28,231 nucleotides of DNA from an uncultured Eubacterium sp. (lineage in GTDB: Bacteria > Bacillota_A > Clostridia > Lachnospirales > Lachnospiraceae): positions 1 to 28,231 of the forward strand of contig CAQBGY010000016.1 of the NCBI GenBank assembly GCA_948759685.1. The letters are read 5' to 3'. The notes under the pieces were generated by a model. That model did no database searches and was not told the origin of the DNA. It worked only from the letters and a program-made list of their open reading frames with translations. Shown here piece by piece: positions 16,391 to 23,920 of the stretch; positions within the stretch are counted from its first letter, which is position 1; the number at the start of each line of letters is the position of its first letter. The translations under genes were made by a program, and so were the position numbers.

Positions 16391-18274
16391 ATGTGTGGAA
16401 TTTGTGGCTTTATAGGTGAAGTAAAGGACAGTAAAGCAGTATTAAAGAAAATGATGGATAAAATAGCCCACAGAGGTCCGGATGATGAAGGAATGTATGT
16501 GGATGCTCAGGCGGCTATTGGACATAGAAGACTCAGCATTATTGATTTAAGCCATGGTGCTCAGCCAATGTATAATGAAACAGGTGAAATCGCTATCGTT
16601 TTTAATGGAGAGATTTATAATCATCTGGATGTGAGAAAAGAATTAATTGAAAAAGGTCATGTTTTTGCAAATGATTCTGATACAGAGTGTCTGATTCATG
16701 CTTATGAAGAATATGGAACAGAAATGTTGTCAAAACTTCGCGGCATGTTTGCTTTTGTAATATGGGACAGCAAAAATAAAACGATGTTTGGTGCCAGAGA
16801 TCATTTTGGAATCAAACCATTTTATTACTCACAAGTGAATGGATCTTTTGTATTTTCGTCAGAGATAAAAGCGATTCTGGAGTTTCCGGGTTTTCAAAAG
16901 GAAGTAAATACTGCTGCGTTGGAACAGTATTTAAGTTTCCAATATTCGGTTTTACCGGAGTGTTTCTTTAAGGGAGTATATAAACTTCCGGCAGGGCACT
17001 ATATGATATTAAGGGATGGAAAATTAGAGATTGAACGGTATTTTGATCCAATGATGGAGCCAAAGACAGAGGGCGATTTGGAGAAGACTGTTTCAGAGAT
17101 AGAAGAAGTGGTTCATAATACAGTAGATGCCCATATGATTGCTGATGTAGAGGTAGGCTCATTATTATCCAGTGGAGTGGATTCCAGTTACGTAGTCTCT
17201 GAATTTCCGGGTGAGAAAACATTTACCGTAGGATTCTTGGACAAACAGAGCAAATATAATGAAATTCGATATGCTGAAGGATTGGTAGAAGAACTGGGAA
17301 AGAAAAATTTCAGTAAAAATATTGACAGTGATGAATACTTTGATTCCATTGCTACAGTGATGTATTATATGGATGAACCTTTGGCAGATCCTTCCTGTAT
17401 TGCGCTTTATTTTGTAGACCAGCTTGCGGCAGAACAGATTAAAGTCGTTTTGTCAGGAGAGGGAGCAGATGAGTTCTTTGGCGGTTATAATATTTATCAT
17501 GAGCCATTGTCATTAAAGGGGTATCAGAAGATACCGAAATTTATCAGAAAAGGATTGGCGAAGATTGCAAGTGTGATGCCGGATGTAAAAGGACGTGACT
17601 TTATTATCCGTGGAAGTAAGAGTGTTGAGGAGCGCTTTATTGGAAATGCCAATATGTTTTCTGTAAAAGACAGAGAAAAACTTCTGAAAACAGAATTGAC
17701 ACATTTAAGTCCCAAAGAAGTAGTATCTACTACTTATGATAAGGTGGGACATTTAAATGATATTGCAAAAATGCAGTATATTGATACGAATTTCTGGCTG
17801 CAGGGCGATATTCTATTAAAAGCAGATAAAATGAGTATGGCGCATTGTTTAGAATCCAGAGTACCATTTCTTGATGTGGAAGTATTTAAATATGCAAAGA
17901 CATTGCCGATAGATTTCAGGTGTAATGAAGAAGCTACGAAAAGAGCTTTTCGAATTGCAGCAAAAAGACATATCCCTGAAAAAACAGCGAATAAGAAGAA
18001 ATTAGGTTTCCCTGTACCAATCAGAGTGTGGCTCAAGGAAGATAAATATTATGACAGAGTCATGGAAACTTTGACTTCTGATGCAGCAAAACAGTTCTTT
18101 CATACAGATATTTTAGTAAAACTTATGGAAGAACACAGGGCAGGAAAAGCGGACAACAGCAGACGCATTTGGACTGTATATGTATTTCTTGTATGGTATC
18201 ATGTTTATTTTGAAACAGAAGATTTTAAACCAATTAACAGTGAGTGGATTGAAAATAGAATTAAAACTGCATAA
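16391..18274 (+). CDS. asnB: AsnB-family glutamine-dependent amidotransferase (asparagine synthase, or mDAP amidase candidate)
   Basis: This 627-residue enzyme has an N-terminal glutamine amidotransferase domain with the catalytic Cys2 (MCGICGF), and a C-terminal synthetase domain with the pyrophosphate loop SSGVDSS at 260-266. Family members amidate aspartate to asparagine. A subgroup of similar length (B. subtilis AsnB, L. plantarum AsnB1, corynebacterial LtsA) instead amidates the side chain of meso-diaminopimelate in peptidoglycan precursors. Here the gene is the third of a dapF-murE-asnB run, 22 bases after the mDAP-adding ligase, so the peptidoglycan role is an attractive inference. The ribosome site is weak. 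No terminator is visible after it, and the next operon has its own promoter. Confidence 0.9.
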   Translation: MCGICGFIGEVKDSKAVLKKMMDKIAHRGPDDEGMYVDAQAAIGHRRLSIIDLSHGAQPMYNETGEIAIVFNGEIYNHLDVRKELIEKGHVFANDSDTECLIHAYEEYGTEMLSKLRGMFAFVIWDSKNKTMFGARDHFGIKPFYYSQVNGSFVFSSEIKAILEFPGFQKEVNTAALEQYLSFQYSVLPECFFKGVYKLPAGHYMILRDGKLEIERYFDPMMEPKTEGDLEKTVSEIEEVVHNTVDAHMIADVEVGSLLSSGVDSSYVVSEFPGEKTFTVGFLDKQSKYNEIRYAEGLVEELGKKNFSKNIDSDEYFDSIATVMYYMDEPLADPSCIALYFVDQLAAEQIKVVLSGEGADEFFGGYNIYHEPLSLKGYQKIPKFIRKGLAKIASVMPDVKGRDFIIRGSKSVEERFIGNANMFSVKDREKLLKTELTHLSPKEVVSTTYDKVGHLNDIAKMQYIDTNFWLQGDILLKADKMSMAHCLESRVPFLDVEVFKYAKTLPIDFRCNEEATKRAFRIAAKRHIPEKTANKKKLGFPVPIRVWLKEDKYYDRVMETLTSDAAKQFFHTDILVKLMEEHRAGKADNSRRIWTVYVFLVWYHVYFETEDFKPINSEWIENRIKTA

Positions 18275-18321
18275 GATAATTAACTTTTCGCATACATTTT
18301 CTTTGAAAAATTACTTGCTAT

Positions 18322-18350
18322 TTGACAGGAAAAGCGTTAATCTATATAAG
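18322..18350 (+). promoter_or_regulatory. Strong sigma-A-type promoter for the Na+ decarboxylase operon
   Basis: A perfect -35 TTGACA (18322-18327) and TATAAG (18345-18350) are 17 bases apart. The leader to the 18464 start is about 105 bases and includes a good GGAGGAG ribosome site. Confidence 0.62.
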
Positions 18351-18463
18351 GCGAAAAAGTGGTTGTTTTTTGCAAACACAGTAAAGCCGATGGAAATGAA
18401 AAATCATATCCAAAGGCTTTTGCTATATAAAACTTTATTAATATATAATGGAGGAGACTGATT

Positions 18464-19876
18464 ATGAGTACATCAGCTAAAACTTCAGCAAGAGAGAGAA
18501 TAGAAACTCTTCTTGATGAGAACAGTTTTGTTGAGATTGGCGCACTGGTTACAGCCAGAGCTACTGATTTCAACATGAAGTCTGTTGACACACCATCAGA
18601 CGGTGTAATTACCGGTTATGGACTTGTTAATGGAAGACTAGTTTATGTATTTAGCCAGGATTCATCAGTACTTGGTGGTTCTGTTGGCGAGATGCATGCA
18701 AAGAAAATTGCAAACATTTACGATATGGCGTTGAAAATGGGTGCACCAGTGATTGGATTGGTAGATAGTACCGGTTTGAGATTACAGGAATCTGTAGATG
18801 GTTTGGAAGCGTTTGGTAAGATTTACATGAAGCAGACAGAAGCTGCAGGAGTAATTCCTACAGTGACAGCAGTTTTCGGAAATTGCGGTGGTGCTTTAAG
18901 TGTTATGGCAGGACTTTCTGATTTTACATTTATGGAGAGTGAAAAGGCAAACTTATTTGTGAATTCACCGAATGCTGTTGATGAAAACAGAAAAGAAGTC
19001 TGCGATACAGCATCTGCAAAATTCCAGAGTGAAGTTGCAGGAAATGTAGATTTTGTAGGTACAGAAGCAGAAATTATTAGCGGAATCATTAATCTTGTTT
19101 CAATTTTGCCTTCAAATTATGAAGATGAAGTTGTAGCTGACTGCACAGATGATTTAAATAGAGCAGCAACAGGATTTGAGTCAGGATTAGAGGATACAAA
19201 GTTAGCTTTAAATAGTATATCTGATGATGGTTTCGTTGTTGAAGTAAAGAGTGCTTATGCACCGGAGATGCTCACTGCTTTTATTAAGTTAAATGGAGCA
19301 ACTGTTGGTGTTGTGGCAAATAGAACGAAGGTATATGATGATGAAATGGCAGTAGCCGCAGAATATGAAGCAAAACTTACAGCAAAAGGCTGTGATAAAG
19401 CAGCTGAGTTTGTATATTTCTGTGATGATTTTTCGATACCTGTATTAACATTGACAAATGTTAAGGGATTTGCTACATCAAAATGTCAGGAAAAGCATGG
19501 TGCTGCAAAAACTGCAAAATTAACATTTGCGTTTGCAAATGCTACAGTACCAAAAGTTAATGTTTTAATCGGAGATGCTTTTGGCAGTGCATATATTACA
19601 ATGAACAGTAAGTCTATCGGAGCAGATATGGTATTTGCACTTCCTAATGCAAAAGTAGGTATGATGGATGCGCAGAGTGCTGTTAAGATTATGTATGCAG
19701 ATGAAATTGAAAAAGATGCCAGTGTAATTGCTGAAAAGACAGCAGAATACGAAGCACTGCAGGGAGATGTTACGAAAGCTGCATCAAGAGGGTATGTTGA
19801 TAATATTATACAGCCGGTTGATGTAAGAAAATATGTGATTGGCGCATTTGAAATGTTATACACAAAAAGACAGTAG
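18464..19876 (+). CDS. Acyl-CoA carboxyltransferase subunit (MmdA/12S-like), divergent
   Basis: This 470-residue protein has the two crotonase-fold halves of the carboxyltransferase family that moves CO2 between biotin and an acyl-CoA. It is most like methylmalonyl-CoA decarboxylase alpha (MmdA) and the 12S subunit of propionibacterial transcarboxylase. Visible landmarks are SVLGGSVGEMHAKKI near the start, LVDSTGLRLQESVDGL, GVIPTVTAVFGNCGGALS, ATVPKVNVLIGDAFGSAYI and the C-terminal GYVDNIIQPVDVRKYV. Several normally invariant glycine-rich turns are altered, and it is about 40 residues shorter than typical MmdA. It is the first gene of a five-gene operon with a biotin carrier and Na+ pump subunits. 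The acyl-CoA substrate is unknown; no mutase or epimerase gene is in the window. Confidence 0.85.
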   Translation: MSTSAKTSARERIETLLDENSFVEIGALVTARATDFNMKSVDTPSDGVITGYGLVNGRLVYVFSQDSSVLGGSVGEMHAKKIANIYDMALKMGAPVIGLVDSTGLRLQESVDGLEAFGKIYMKQTEAAGVIPTVTAVFGNCGGALSVMAGLSDFTFMESEKANLFVNSPNAVDENRKEVCDTASAKFQSEVAGNVDFVGTEAEIISGIINLVSILPSNYEDEVVADCTDDLNRAATGFESGLEDTKLALNSISDDGFVVEVKSAYAPEMLTAFIKLNGATVGVVANRTKVYDDEMAVAAEYEAKLTAKGCDKAAEFVYFCDDFSIPVLTLTNVKGFATSKCQEKHGAAKTAKLTFAFANATVPKVNVLIGDAFGSAYITMNSKSIGADMVFALPNAKVGMMDAQSAVKIMYADEIEKDASVIAEKTAEYEALQGDVTKAASRGYVDNIIQPVDVRKYVIGAFEMLYTKRQ

Positions 19877-19885
19877 GAGGACAAT

Positions 19886-20731
19886 ATGAAGATGATGAAA
19901 AGATTGCGTTTCGTGATTTCTCTTGCTTCATTGGCTATGTGTTTTTTGTTCTCCAACGTGAATGTTTTTGCGGACCAGCCAATTGACATGGGCGAAATGA
20001 TGTCTCAGCAAGAGACAACATTGTCAGAAGAAGACCAAAAGGAATTCTTAAAAGGCAAAATCAACATGGCACAGATTAAACAGCTTTATGAGTCTTATGT
20101 ATCACAGGGTGTGGCACAGATAGGAAGTTTTTCAAAAGAAGAGCTTGACTATATTGCAAAGCAGAACAGTGCACAGACAGATATGTTTGAGAATTTTGCA
20201 AAAATTGTCGGTGAGGACTCATGTGGTGAATATAAAAACTATGATAGCATAGAGGTTACAGAGCAGGAAGATGGAATGTCTATTGACGCTACGGCAATGC
20301 TTCATTTTTCAAAGAGAGATTTGAAAATGATAATGCATATTACTGTATTTGACAATTTAGGACCGGTTCCAACATCGGTTGAATTCAGCCTTCCTGATTC
20401 AGGAGAAGAAAGCTTTGGCGCTAAGATGGCTTCAGCAGGAGCAAATACACTCATGGGAATGGGAACTGTTTTTGCTGTATTAATATTTATCTGTTTATTG
20501 ATTTCCAGTTTTGTGTTTATTCCAAAGATTACAGAAGCAAAGGGAAGAAAAAAAGCAGAGAAAACAGAGCACGCTGCAGTGAAAGATACAAAGACTGAGG
20601 AAGTAGTTAATGCAGGGGCTGAAAATCTGGCAGATGACTATGAATTGATAGCGGTAATCGCGGCGGCTATTGCAGCAAGTGAAAACACATCAACAGATAA
20701 TTTTGTTGTTCGTTCGATTAGAAGAAGATAA
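19886..20731 (+). CDS. OadG-family subunit with large exported domain
   Basis: OadG/MmdD-type subunits are small membrane proteins that hold together sodium-pumping biotin decarboxylases. This 281-residue version is much longer. It starts with a signal peptide (1-29, ending VFA). An exported region of about 155 residues that I cannot assign follows, then a single membrane helix at about 188-214. A charged cytoplasmic linker leads to the OadG signature at the C-terminus (ELIAVIAAAIAASENT followed by FVVRSIRRR). AGGAGG precedes the ATG, which lies 9 bases after the upstream stop. Operon position and the C-terminal signature support the role; the function of the exported domain is unknown. Confidence 0.8.
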   Translation: MKMMKRLRFVISLASLAMCFLFSNVNVFADQPIDMGEMMSQQETTLSEEDQKEFLKGKINMAQIKQLYESYVSQGVAQIGSFSKEELDYIAKQNSAQTDMFENFAKIVGEDSCGEYKNYDSIEVTEQEDGMSIDATAMLHFSKRDLKMIMHITVFDNLGPVPTSVEFSLPDSGEESFGAKMASAGANTLMGMGTVFAVLIFICLLISSFVFIPKITEAKGRKKAEKTEHAAVKDTKTEEVVNAGAENLADDYELIAVIAAAIAASENTSTDNFVVRSIRRR

Positions 20732-20761
20732 ATTACTTATGTATATTTAGGAGGAAATAAA

Positions 20762-21124
20762 ATGAAGAATTATACAATTACAGTGAATGGAAATGTATAT
20801 GATGTTACTGTAGAAGAGACAGGCAGCACTCCAAGTGCACCAGTAAGCAGACCTGTTTCAGCACCAAAGGCAGCTCCTGCACCTGCTCCGGCAGCAAGTG
20901 GAAGTGAAGGTGGAATTAAGGTTACAGCACCGATGCCTGGTAAAGTGTTATCTATTAGTGCAAATCCTGGCACAGCAGTAAAAAAAGGTGATACTGTTTT
21001 AGTATTTGAAGCAATGAAAATGGAAAATTCAGTGGTTGCTCCAGAGGACGGAACAGTTGCAAGTATTGCATTCGGCGTAGGCGATTCATTTGAAGCCGGT
21101 GTCGTAATAGCAACATTAAACTAA
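20762..21124 (+). CDS. Biotin carboxyl carrier protein of the decarboxylase complex
   Basis: This 120-residue protein carries CO2 on biotin between the carboxyltransferases and the membrane subunit. The biotinyl domain covers about residues 50-120, with biotinylation at K86 in EAMKMEN. It is joined through a flexible Ala/Pro/Ser linker (about 22-48) to an N-terminal strand MKNYTITVNGNVYDVTVEE that resembles the docking end of other decarboxylase gamma or 1.3S subunits. AGGAGG precedes the ATG. It sits between the OadG-like and beta-subunit genes, the usual order in glutaconyl- and methylmalonyl-CoA decarboxylase operons. A shared carrier for two transferases is an inference from gene content. 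Confidence 0.93.
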   Translation: MKNYTITVNGNVYDVTVEETGSTPSAPVSRPVSAPKAAPAPAPAASGSEGGIKVTAPMPGKVLSISANPGTAVKKGDTVLVFEAMKMENSVVAPEDGTVASIAFGVGDSFEAGVVIATLN

Positions 21125-21150
21125 TCGTTTTTTAGAACTGGAGGTAACAA

Positions 21151-22290
21151 ATGAACATCATAGATACATTGGAAAATCTGGTGAATCAGACAGCGTTTTT
21201 AAATCTTACTGTAGGAAATTATATTATGATTGCTGTTGCCTGCATTTTCCTTTACTTAGCAATAAAAAAAGAATATGAACCATTACTTTTGGTTCCTATT
21301 GCTTTTGGTATGCTGTTGGTTAATATGTATCCGGACATTATGAAAGCTCCTGTAGGAGATGAAGCAGGCGGATTATTACATTACTTTTATATATTAGACG
21401 AGTATAGTATTCTGCCATCTCTTATCTTTATGGGTGTAGGTGCAATGACAGACTTTGGTCCGTTGATTGCTAACCCCAAAAGCTTTTTACTTGGAGCTGC
21501 GGCTCAGTTTGGTATATATTCTGCATACTTTTTGGCAATATTTATGGGATTTGGCGGCAAGGCAGCTGCAGCCATATCAATTATTGGTGGCGCAGATGGT
21601 CCTACATCTATTTTCCTTGCAGGTAAATTAGGACAGACAGACTTACTTGGACCAATTGCCGTGGCGGCGTATTCTTATATGGCATTAGTGCCAATTATTC
21701 AGCCACCAATTATGAAATTATTAACAACAGAAAAGGAAAGAAAAATCAAGATGGAACAGCTCAGACCTGTTTCAAAGTTAGAAAAGATTTTATTCCCTGT
21801 TATTGTTACAATTGTAGTCGTTATGATTTTACCGACAACAGCACCATTAGTTGGTATGCTGATGTTAGGTAACTTATTTAGAGAGTCAGGTGTAGTAAAA
21901 CAGTTGACAGATACAGCCAGCAACGCACTGATGTATATTGTTGTTATTCTGCTTGGTACAAGTGTAGGTGCAACGACTTCGGCAGAGGCATTCTTAAATA
22001 TGAGTACAATTAAAATTGTTGTACTCGGATTGGTTGCATTCGCGGTAGGTACTGCGGCAGGTGTATTGTTTGGTAAGTTAATGTGTGTTGTTACAAAAGG
22101 AAAAGTAAATCCATTGATTGGTTCAGCAGGTGTATCTGCCGTACCAATGGCTGCCAGAGTTTCACAGAAAGTAGGAGCTGAGGCTGACCCGACAAACTTC
22201 CTTTTAATGCATGCTATGGGACCAAACGTTGCGGGAGTTATCGGTACTGCAGTAGCAGCCGGAACTTTTATGGCAATATTCGGAATCTAA
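21151..22290 (+). CDS. Sodium-translocating decarboxylase beta subunit
   Basis: This integral membrane protein of 379 residues decarboxylates carboxybiotin and couples it to Na+ export. It has about nine to ten hydrophobic segments and the conserved motif IIGGADGPTSIF, with D149 matching the family's Na+/proton-site aspartate. A late conserved region contains GSAGVSAVPMAARVSQ, followed by the MHAMGPNVAGVIGTAVAAG end. These features match OadB, MmdB and GcdB. An AACTGGAGG ribosome site precedes the ATG. Its neighbours supply the biotin carrier and both carboxyltransferases. The name OadB or GcdB is not given because the physiological donor is uncertain. Confidence 0.95.
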   Translation: MNIIDTLENLVNQTAFLNLTVGNYIMIAVACIFLYLAIKKEYEPLLLVPIAFGMLLVNMYPDIMKAPVGDEAGGLLHYFYILDEYSILPSLIFMGVGAMTDFGPLIANPKSFLLGAAAQFGIYSAYFLAIFMGFGGKAAAAISIIGGADGPTSIFLAGKLGQTDLLGPIAVAAYSYMALVPIIQPPIMKLLTTEKERKIKMEQLRPVSKLEKILFPVIVTIVVVMILPTTAPLVGMLMLGNLFRESGVVKQLTDTASNALMYIVVILLGTSVGATTSAEAFLNMSTIKIVVLGLVAFAVGTAAGVLFGKLMCVVTKGKVNPLIGSAGVSAVPMAARVSQKVGAEADPTNFLLMHAMGPNVAGVIGTAVAAGTFMAIFGI

Positions 22291-22328
22291 ATGAATTTGA
22301 AACATAACATTTATCGGAGGAAAATAAA

Positions 22329-23735
22329 ATGGCAGAAAAAAGACCAGTAAAGATTACTGAAACAATACTTCGTGATGCACATCAGTCATTAATCGCAACA
22401 AGAATGCCTACAGAAGAAATGCTTCCTATCATTGATACAATGGATAAGGTTGGATATCATGCTGTAGAATGTTGGGGTGGTGCTACTTTTGACGCTTCAC
22501 TGAGATTTTTAAAAGAAGATCCATGGGAAAGATTAAGAAAATTACGTGATGGATTTAAAAATACAAAATTACAGATGCTTTTTAGAGGACAGAATATTTT
22601 AGGATACAGTCATTATTCAGATGACGTTGTTGAATATTTTGTTCAGAAGTCAATTGCAAATGGAATTGATATTATTAGAATATTTGACTGCTTAAATGAT
22701 TTAAGAAACTTAGAGACAGCTGTAAAAGCTGCTAATAAGGAAAACGGTCATGCACAGGTTGCTCTTTCTTATACATTAGGAGATGCATATACACTTGATT
22801 ATTGGAAAGATACAGCAAAGAGAATTGAAGAGATGGGTGCAAATTCACTTTGTATTAAAGATATGGCAGGACTGTTGACACCATATCAGGCAACAGAATT
22901 AGTACAGGCATTAAAAGAAGGAACAGACCTTCCAATTGACCTTCATACACATTACACATCGGGTGTAGGTGCAATGACATATATGAAAGCTGTTGAAGCA
23001 GGTTGTGATATTATTGATACAGCGATTTCACCATTCTCTATGGGAACATCACAGCCGGCAACAGAAGTTTTAGTTGAAACATTTAAGGGAACACCTTACG
23101 ATACAGGACTTGATCAGGAATTGTTAAAGAAGGTTGCAGACCATTTCAAGCCATACAGAGAAGAATGTCTTGAGAGCGGCTTGCTGAATCCAAAGGTTAT
23201 GGGTGTAGATATTAATACATTGTTATATCAGGTTCCGGGCGGAATGCTTTCAAACATGGTTTCCCAGTTAAAAGAAATGGGAGCTGAGGATAAATTTGAC
23301 GAAGTGTTACAGGAAATCCCTAGAGTTCGTAAAGACTTTGGTGAACCGCCGCTTGTTACACCTTCCAGCCAGATTGTAGGAACACAGGCTGTATTAAATG
23401 TAGTTATGGGTGAGAGATACAAGATGGTAAATCAGCAGGCAAAGGACTTACTTGCAGGAAAGTATGGTCAGACTGTAAAGCCTTTCGATAAAGAAGTTCA
23501 GAAGAAGGCTATCGGTGATGAAGAGGCAATTACCTGCAGACCAGCAGATTTAATTGAGCCGTCACTTGAAAAGTTTGAAAAAGAATGTGCACAGTGGAAA
23601 ATACAGGATGAAGATGTATTGTCATACGCTTTATTCCCACAGGTTGCAAAGGAATTCTTTGAGTATAGAGAAGCACAGCAGACAAAGGTAGACCCAAGTG
23701 TTGCTGATAAAGAAAACGGAGCTTATCCTGTATAA
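22329..23735 (+). CDS. Oxaloacetate decarboxylase alpha / transcarboxylase 5S-type carboxyltransferase
   Basis: This 468-residue TIM-barrel carboxyltransferase exchanges CO2 between oxaloacetate/pyruvate and biotin. Key residues are D16 in ILRDAHQSL, the carbamylated-lysine candidate K177 (CIKDMAGLL), and the metal ligands H206 and H208 (DLHTHYTSG). The fold continues through AISPFSMGTSQPATE and the C-terminal helical part. The biotin domain found at the end of many OadA proteins is absent, as in the 5S subunit of transcarboxylase and some clostridial OadA, which fits a separate carrier gene. GGAGG precedes the ATG. The stop codon overlaps the start of a long branched inverted-repeat terminator, so this is the last gene of the operon. 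Confidence 0.94.
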   Translation: MAEKRPVKITETILRDAHQSLIATRMPTEEMLPIIDTMDKVGYHAVECWGGATFDASLRFLKEDPWERLRKLRDGFKNTKLQMLFRGQNILGYSHYSDDVVEYFVQKSIANGIDIIRIFDCLNDLRNLETAVKAANKENGHAQVALSYTLGDAYTLDYWKDTAKRIEEMGANSLCIKDMAGLLTPYQATELVQALKEGTDLPIDLHTHYTSGVGAMTYMKAVEAGCDIIDTAISPFSMGTSQPATEVLVETFKGTPYDTGLDQELLKKVADHFKPYREECLESGLLNPKVMGVDINTLLYQVPGGMLSNMVSQLKEMGAEDKFDEVLQEIPRVRKDFGEPPLVTPSSQIVGTQAVLNVVMGERYKMVNQQAKDLLAGKYGQTVKPFDKEVQKKAIGDEEAITCRPADLIEPSLEKFEKECAQWKIQDEDVLSYALFPQVAKEFFEYREAQQTKVDPSVADKENGAYPV

Positions 23736-23878
23736 CAGTTCAGCCATGCGATATAAGACATAGATGTCCAGAAGGATGCTTGCATACTCCCAGACATCTA
23801 TGTCTTATATCATATGGGGAACCAATACAGTTTGAAAATTCTTTGAATTTTCGAATTGGTGGCTGAACTGTTTTTTAT
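23734..23878 (+). terminator. Branched, three-stem terminator-like structure
   Basis: An outer 13-bp stem (23734-23746 with 23860-23872) is followed by a T run at 23871-23876. Inside it are two further stems. A perfect 19-bp hairpin pairs 23750-23768 with 23793-23811. A second arm pairs 23821-23826 with 23855-23860 and 23834-23841 with 23845-23852. The outer stem begins within the stop codon of the upstream gene. Its role as transcription terminator is inferred from position and the T run. Confidence 0.75.
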
Positions 23879-23920
23879 ATAGAAACTGTTTTGATATTAT
23901 AAAGGGTTACAGGTATTTTT

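Noticed and set aside
18180..18461. A 93-codon open frame spanning the asnB end and the following gap
   Set aside because: It overlaps asnB by about 95 bases, lacks a ribosome site and covers the promoter of the next operon.
23750..23811. The 19-bp palindromic arm as a tRNA or known riboswitch
   Set aside because: It has no anticodon, D or T arm pattern and lies after, not before, a gene in the same direction.
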